A DNA stretch of 64,000 nt from Pohlia nutans (lineage: Eukaryota; Streptophyta; Bryopsida; Bryales; Mniaceae), in the NCBI GenBank assembly GCA_022496805.1, contig CM040094.1, forward strand, positions 18,437,501 to 18,501,500, in the 5' to 3' direction. Below, in pieces: positions 57,688-64,000 of the stretch. Position 1 is the stretch's first letter; every line of letters starts with the position of its first letter. The position numbers and the translations under genes are program-made. The notes beneath the pieces were generated by a model. The model did no database searches. It had not been told where the DNA came from and saw nothing but the letters and a program-made list of their open reading frames with translations.

Positions 57688-60600
57688 CTGCAAATTGGGT
57701 GCCGGGTTAAGACCGGCTAATGCAACAATTCGCTGAAACTTGTCGCGTGCCAAGGGCTTCGTCAGAACATCTGCAAGCTGATCAATAGTTGAGACATATG
57801 TAAGGAGAACTTCTCCATCACGCCGGGCATCTCGAATCTTGTGGTACTTGATAGCGATATGCTTGGTCTTCTGGTGGAACACCGGGTTCTGAACAAGACG
57901 GATCGCAGATTGGTTTTCGCTATACAACGGGGTGGGATGAAGTTGTTGAGAGCGAATGCTAAGCAGCAATCGACGCATCCATATCACCTCTTGGGTTGCC
58001 AAAGAAGCAGCCACGTACTCTGATTCAATCGTACTACTAGCGGTGCACGTCTGCTTACGACTCTCCTACGCTACTAGTCCACCATTTAGCATGAGAAGGA
58101 ATCCTGAACGAGATTTGCGGTCATCAATGTCTGCAGCATAATCTGCATCACAATACGCTGTCAATTGGTTAATACTTTGTGGCTGTCCCAAGCCATACGT
58201 GATGCGATGTCCCACCGTGCCTCGAATATATTTGAGGATGCGTTTCACTGCAGACACATGTGCCGCAATAGGCCTGTTACTGAACTTAGCAGCATTGCTG
58301 ACTGCATAGCTGATGTCAAACCGAGTGCCCAGAGCTGCAAATTGAAGGCACCCCACGCATTCTCTGTACGGAAAGGTGACTGGCGGCTCGATGGAGTTGA
58401 CGTTGCACATCACCAATTCCATGGCACTGTTCGGGTCAGCAGGCACGGCTACTGGATTACTGTGATCCATGTGGAAACGGTGAAGCACCCGCTCCAAGTA
58501 TAAACGCTGATCCAGGTGGATGAGTCTCCGATCACGATCTCTGGTGATGTGCAGTCCCACATAAATTTCAGCAGGTCCTTTGATGATTTCAAAGGCTCCC
58601 TGCATATACTCCAAGGTTTGCTCGATGCAAGCAGATACTCGGCAGCATGCAATGCCATCATCAACCCAAATGGTGATAAGCATCTTTGGATTAGCCTCAT
58701 TGACGTAAACGCAACTGTCCGCATCAGATACAAGTAGCTCGTAGTTTTGAAGAAAGTTGTCAAACCTTCTGTTCCAAACACGTGGACTCTGTTTGAGTCC
58801 ATACAAAGCTTTGTGGAGTCTGCAAACGAGATGTCGTGAACCTGAGTCACGAAAACCAACAGGTTGCTCCATGTATATCACCTCATCAAGCTCTCCATAC
58901 AAGAAAGTTGTTCGTACATCGAACTCGACGATATGCAAATCCTCCACAGTGGCAATTGATAAGATCGCCCGGATGCTGTCAAACTTAGCAACAAGGCTAA
59001 AAGTCTCCGTGTAGTCAACTCCTTCACGTTGTGTAAAACCCTTCGCACACAAGCGAGCTTTGTAGCAATGAACTGAACCATCCACCGCAAGCTTAAGTTT
59101 GAACACCCACTTACATTGGACAGTTTTCCTATCAATGGGTAGAGCTTCAAGGGTTCACGTTTCGTTATGAAGAAGTGAGTTATACTCGTGCTGCATGGCA
59201 ACTAACCACTCTGCCTTCTGAGGTGATTCCAGAGCTTCTGCAAATGTGGTCGGTTCTTGAGGCTGCTCATCGATCACTGCAACACACGCATATGAGTTGC
59301 GATCAATTGGGTAGATCCAGTCACCAAAGCGAATTGGTGGATTTCGTTGCCTCCGGCCATGTGCAACAGCAGGATCGTGGTCAACTGGTATCTGGACGAG
59401 AGGGAGCGGACCTTCGATTGCTGCAATGTCCTCCCACTGGACTAGAGCTTGCCCTGCCTCCGCTACGGCCGCGACATCACGGACAACATCAGTAACATCC
59501 CCAGCATCTTGGACATCATTGATGACGTCATCGCACAGTGATACACGATCACGTTCTGCATGTGGCTGTTCAGAACCACTGCTGGGAAGACTCGGACTGC
59601 TGACCACGTCAGATTGGGAGTTATCTGGCAGTTGGATAACAACTTGCGATTGTACGACATCTGGAACTCCCACTGGAGCATTGACAACTTCCACTAGCGG
59701 GACCGCGCCAGGAACAAATGGAGGTGGTAGTGGGACCACACGAACCGGTGGAGCGATAACTTGCTGGGGTGCGATCTCTCCAACATTGACAAGGTCAGGC
59801 TCAACGGCAAGCAGCATGATACGACATTGATTCTCACTGGGCGACGCTTCATCCACAAAGTCTTCATTAAAGAGCACATCACGGCTTTCTTCAATTTGAC
59901 GAAGCTCATTAATCCAAACAATACGTCGTACTGGAAGATGAATAGCCCATGAATACTCCTTTACGGCTTTTGGCAGCAAGCTTATGACTTAATGGCTTAG
60001 GTACATATACATACGCATCAGAGCCAAAGATGCGAAGATGAGCGACAGACGGTTTTCGCTTATACTAGGCCTCATACGGTGTCATACCTTGAAGCGTACG
60101 AGTCGCAGTGCGGTTTAATGTATAGACTGCCGTATGTGCAGCTTCTGCCCAAAATTTCAGGTGTACATTGGCGTCATGCAGCATACTCCGCATCGCCTCA
60201 ACCACTGTGTGATTATCTCTCTCTGCAGCTCCATTTTTCTCTGGAGTGTATGGCGCTGTGAATTCTTGATGGATTTCTTTCTGATCAAGATACTCCCGAA
60301 ACACGCCGCTAGTATATTCGGAACGACGATCGCTCCTGATAGTCTTAACTGTATTCCCAGTTTCTCTGAGAATCTAAGCGGTGAAGCGCTTGAAGGCTGC
60401 AAACGATTCAGACTTGGTCCGAATACACTCAATGATCCGGAACTCTGTAGCTTCATCCTTAAACAAGCCGAAGTAGAGCTTCCCTCCAACTGAGGGACAT
60501 CGCATTGCTCCACACAAATCAATATGCACTAGATCACGAGGCTTCCCTGCTCGGATCTTATGTTCATCTGATGGAAACTGATTCCGATGATGTTTGCCGT

Positions 60601-62067
60601 AAACACACCCCGGACAGAATTTCTTCTCTTTATCGGTCACGATCAGCCCATCAACTAGTCCTTGCGATGCCATTTGCTGTATAGTTGCATGGCTAGCATG
60701 GGAAAGTTGCCTGTGCCAGACTTCAAGCGAGTGGGTGCTCTCCGCCTTTGTGGGAATACCAAACGTGCTAGCTGTCAACGCTTGTGCAACGGCAGGAACG
60801 TCATGGTGCACAACATTGATGAGCAGTCTATACATCCGATTGTGTACAACTCCAGACATGACCACTTTGCCATTTTCTAGCATTTGGCACCCGGCGTGCA
60901 TATGGAGCGTAAAAATATTCTTCTGAGCGGCAACATTCGACGAGAATAAATTACGGCCAAGATTGGAAACATGAACAACGTCTTTCAAGATTCCAAACGT
61001 ATAACCATTTGCTTGCTGGATCTTGATGAGAACGTCTCCAATACCCGCTGTATGTAGCATGACACCACCAATACCTTCGACTGGACGTCTTTGTACTAAG
61101 ATATTTGTATATGTCGAGAAAAACGATCGATTCTCGGACATATGTTCAGTACAGCCAGAGTCCATATACCTGAAGGAAGGATCATTGGTGGAGTCCTCAC
61201 CAACAAATGCCATGTAGGCCTTAAGGTTGGAGTCTTTCTTCTTCGCACCACCCGACTGAGGTTTCGCCTTTGATTCTTGAAACGCCCGTTGCTCTTTTTC
61301 GGACGCTTCACAATCTCGACCCCAGTGCCCAGTCTTGCCACACTTCCAGCTTTCAGTAGATTGCTTCTTCTCAACGATCTCTTTACGTCGTGCAGCACGC
61401 TATTCTTTCGAGTACTCTGATGTGCCATCGGAAGACTTTTTACCAGACTTCGTACTGGCAACATAAGCGGCTGCAGTAGCAATGCTGGCATCAGACCGGA
61501 TCTTCATCGTGCCTTCAATCTGGAGTAACTGCAACGTTAGATTGTTAAGAGTTTTGGACGCCTCAGGTTGCATTCGCCAAACAGGGATCAGACTGTCAAA
61601 TCCACTTGGGAGGTTGCAGAGAATCTTGGACACAATGGCTTGTTCATTGAACGTAGTATCACCTCGACTCTCTAGCTGGTTCACAATGACCTCAATCTTG
61701 CCAAGAAAATCAGCAACTGACTCTTCCTCACCCATGCTACACTTGTAAAACTCCTGCTGTAACGTATGGACGTTCTTGGAAGCATTCAACTTATCCCATA
61801 TTTGCTTAGACATAACACAAGCCATGACATGCTTGAGCATACTCTCGTCGATAGCCTGGCAGAGCAGACTAAAGGCTTGACTATCTCGACGTGCCCAGTC
61901 CAAGTGGACATCATCTGGTTCTGTGTTGTTAGGCTTCTCAAACGTGCCATCGACAACAGCCATGAGTTCTTTGCCAAGAAGTATGGCTCGTATTTGGAAC
62001 TTCCACAGATGGAAGTTCTGACCCTTGAACCGACTGATGTGGCCAAGATCACGATTCGAGTCCGCCA
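57688..62067 (-). pseudogene. copia gag-pol polyprotein remnant
   Basis: The coding part of the element above. Order Gag-PR-IN-RT-RH is that of Ty1/copia (integrase before RT). Gag has its own ATG at 62067, in frame with an upstream extension formed by the leader repeats. Serial interruptions split it into at least six frames. RT keeps most motifs but begins its catalytic loop with Trp rather than Tyr or Phe. Confidence 0.9.
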
Positions 62068-62134
62068 TGACAGGCAAACGTACGTCAGGTAAAGATACCC
62101 AGGTAGACAGATAATCAAACTTGAAATTAACTTT

Positions 62135-62280
62135 CACGCAAAAGACTTTCTGACACAAAACGAATATGCCAAAAGACTTTTGACACAAAACGAATATGTC
62201 ACTTCTTTCGCCAAAAGACTTCTGACACAAAACGAATATGCTACTTCTTTCACCAAAAGACTTTTGACACAAAAACGAAC
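62135..62280 (-). repeat. tandem repeat in the copia leader
   Basis: Units built from CCAAAAGACTT(C/T)TGACACAA, AACGAATATG and ACTTCTTTC are repeated about four times (17-46 bp spacing). The 3' LTR side has no such array. Confidence 0.8.
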
Positions 62281-62283
62281 ATG

Positions 62284-62571
62284 CTACTACACTCACTCCA
62301 AATCACACTCAACCCCAGCAAGGACAATGCACTTGCTCTACACCACAGTGCGTACTAATTCACAAGAAAATAAGAGAGCTACTTCAGAACAGTGCGGGGT
62401 ACAAGTCCCGGAGAGATTCGTCATTCTTATGATTGCTTGTTCGTACTGAGCTAGACTGCTTCTACAGCTAAGCTAGTCTGCTTCTTGGATATCCGGATAA
62501 TACTGCTCTAATACCCGGATGACGAGGTACTGATTCAAGTATCACGGGTGCTGGACCGGGTAAATCCAACA
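62284..62571 (-). mobile_element. copia element, 5' LTR
   Basis: Right-hand LTR, collinear with 57346-57630. The plus strand ends AAATCCAACA at 62571 and is followed at once by importin coding sequence. A candidate 5-bp target duplicate (ACATT) is present on this side but was not found on the far side. Confidence 0.85.
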
Positions 62572-63292
62572 ACATTGTGGCCCGCTCTTCTACCCTCTAT
62601 TTTCAACAATCTGAAGTCACAAATGTTTCAACAACGAGTTTTTGGTGCTCTTTATGCCATGCGCATTTTAACTCGTAAATATGAGTACGTTACTTCTAAC
62701 GACCAGTATTCGACTAGTGATGCATTCTGTAATTTGACAGGAATAACTTGGTTTTTTATTCTAATTGGGTGATGTCATAAATTATTACAGTGCTTATGGC
62801 GGGATAGATGCCGGTACTGATGTTGTTGCTGATCTATAGAGATACTCACGCTTTTGGGTTTGTGGAGTGCAAGTTTAAGGATGAAGATGAGAGAACGCCA
62901 GTGTATCACATCATTAACACGACTTTTCCAGTTCTGTTGGAAATTTTGAACCACCTTTTAGCACTCCCAAATCCTTCTATTGAAATTGCCGACCTTATCA
63001 AGTTGATATTGAAGATCTTTTGGTCATCGGCATATGTAAGTGATGTAAACGTCATGAATCTGTAGTGTACTGGTGATTCTTGCTACATTGTATCAAGACG
63101 TGATTTTTTAACAAGAAACTCCGTGCACTTTTATCTGTTCATCTCACCTGATTTTGATTCACATCTAAACTCCAATTCATTAATTGTGGGTGCAATAAAG
63201 TTCTGTTCATTTCATTTTTGAGATGCAAAATTTTCTGATAAAGTGTTACTTGTGTTGTTTTTGTGTATAGCTGGAGATCCCTAAGAGCAGGC
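62572..63292 (+). pseudogene. SAD2: importin-7/8 (SAD2-like) gene fragment cut by the copia element
   Basis: Exons on the plus strand: 62572-62688 (TLWPALLPSIFNNLKS, then VFGALYAMRILTRKYEY), 62868-63035 ([20 protein letters not shown], then [20 protein letters not shown]) and the start of a third at 63271 (LEIPKS). These match successive HEAT-repeat segments in the N-terminal third of plant importin-7/8 proteins (SAD2), nuclear import receptors that bind Ran-GTP. Joins TAC|GTTACT to GGAG|TGC and ATAT|GTAAGT to TATAG|CTGG keep the frame. The first exon begins exactly at the LTR end, and the third loses the frame after IPKS. No upstream exons occur on the other side of the copia element. The family is over 1000 residues, so this is a relic. 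Confidence 0.8.
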
Positions 63293-63799
63293 CCAACAAC
63301 ATCATTTTTTCACTCACCAACGCTATTTTTTACTGGTAAAGTGCCTCTCATAGTTTGGAGTTTGATATTTCAACTCCAAATATTGTCCATATGGTGTAGG
63401 TGATTTCCCCATCAAGCACTTTGTTCTACTCTGTGACAAGATCATGCTCCCACTTTATGAAGTTAACTTTAGTAAACTTATTCTCCATCATTATGATTGT
63501 CTCAAGATGAGACAAAACTAGTAGTTTAAAATTGATTGATAGTTTAAAATTGATTGATGACCTTTATTCTAAGCATGCTTGATGTTTGTTGCTAGGGAAG
63601 TTCCTAATTCTTTCACACCAACTTGCATGTGGACTAGGTGCACATTGACGAACTGCTGGGCTTGCTCTAAGGTCTTGGTCTAAGGTCTTACAGAATGGAA
63701 TTTTATTTCATTTTAAATTTTAGAAGAGAAGGCAGGGATAGAATTCATGGACCGTTTCTTGACTTGGCCGGTGCGATGGCCCGTGGGAGTGAGAACGTC
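63293..63799. other. intergenic DNA, no gene seen
   Basis: AT-rich and without recognisable exons. A TAGTTTAAAATTGATTGA unit is repeated at about 63521-63556. Confidence 0.4.
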
Positions 63800-64000
63800 C
63801 AAAACACGCAATTCGCTATTTACGCACTTGGCCATATAATCATGCACTTGGTCCCCCGAAGCATTAAAAATATTGTCTAAAAAACTGTCTAAAAAACAAC
63901 CATTTTTGTCGTTCTACAATTACTTTCATTGTAAACAAACAATTATTTAATTTAATTTTTATTCTTATCTTTATCTTTTATCTTTATCTTTTCTTTATCT
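63800..64000 (+). mobile_element. foldback element, left end of a second copy, cut by the window edge
   Basis: AACACGCAATTCGCTATTTA starts near 63800, followed by GCACTTGG, TAAAAAACAACCATTTTTGTC, TTCATTGTAAACAAACAATT and TTATTCTTATCTTTATC, collinear with 5658-5850. It runs off the right edge. Confidence 0.85.

Larger units (their letters stand above)
57346..62571 (-). mobile_element. Ty1/copia LTR retrotransposon, decayed
   Basis: Two LTRs flank a minus-strand polyprotein in copia order. Gag (MADSNRDLGHISRFKGQNFH from 62067, UBN2 type); a CCHC knuckle (CGKTGHWGRDC near 61330); a protease site DSGCTEHM near 61160; GAG-pre-integrase (HRQLSHASHATIQQM, then CPGCVYGKHH); integrase core (DLVHIDLCG, SDRRSEYTSGVF, PYTPEKNGAAERD); RT (ARLCAKGFTQREGVDYTETF, LDEVIYMEQPVGF, YGLKQSPRVWN, and WVDDG in place of YVDD); RNase H (AYCDADYAADIDDRKSRSG, then LYSENQSAIRL, HIAIKYHKIRDA). 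It is broken by stops near 60374, 60065 and 58066 and by a frameshift near 59930, so it cannot move by itself. The right LTR ends inside an importin exon. Confidence 0.95.

Overview
This is a nuclear window from a land plant. It holds spliced genes with typical GT-AG introns on an AT-rich background, a plant-type GT37 fucosyltransferase, plant-type GID8, VPS38/UVRAG-like and SAD2/importin-7-like sequences, Stowaway-like MITEs and a Ty1/copia retrotransposon. The species cannot be named from the sequence alone. Short introns and gene islands separated by transposon-rich DNA would fit a non-flowering plant, but that is a weak inference.

Layout. 1-1.3 kb: a possible small secreted ORF and a tandem array of about 175-bp units. 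2-9.5 kb: nested transposons, including a 1.3-kb foldback element and an Ulp1-protease remnant. 9.5-14.2 kb: a thimet-oligopeptidase exon fragment, a short VPS38/UVRAG-like gene (minus) and a Raf-like kinase fragment. 15.9-17.3 kb: a three-exon secreted LEA-like gene (minus) with an upstream G-box/ABRE. 19.3-21.3 kb: complete GID8 (minus, five exons). 22.3-33.6 kb: an upstream repeat also found near the aspartyl-tRNA synthetase gene, a 590-bp tetranucleotide array, chains of abutting MITEs, an AspRS pseudogene and a 72-bp minisatellite. 33.6-37.3 kb: fucosyltransferase (minus, three exons). 39.9-43.4 kb: MITEs. 42.7-47.5 kb: cytosolic aspartyl-tRNA synthetase (minus, ten exons). 49-57 kb: intergenic DNA with an orphan ORF and more MITEs. 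57.3-62.6 kb: a decayed copia element (minus) lying against an importin-7/SAD2 gene fragment. 63.8 kb to the edge: a second copy of the foldback element.

The most striking feature is a large set of non-autonomous elements that share one design: a TTAA target duplication and terminal inverted repeats beginning CCC(C/T)T(A/T)A or a close variant. At least ten sequence families (A, B, D, E, F, G1, G2, H, I, J) and about 30 copies occur here. They insert at TTAA inside one another, abut in chains that share a single TTAA, and several carry a short hairpin just inside the terminus. This is the signature of piggyBac-type transposition, which is not a usual component of described plant genomes. No transposase gene is visible in the window.

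The intact genes are unrelated housekeeping or stress genes (ubiquitin ligase subunit, tRNA charging, cell-wall or glycoprotein fucosylation, LEA-like protection). They do not form a pathway. The MITEs sit in their introns and flanks.
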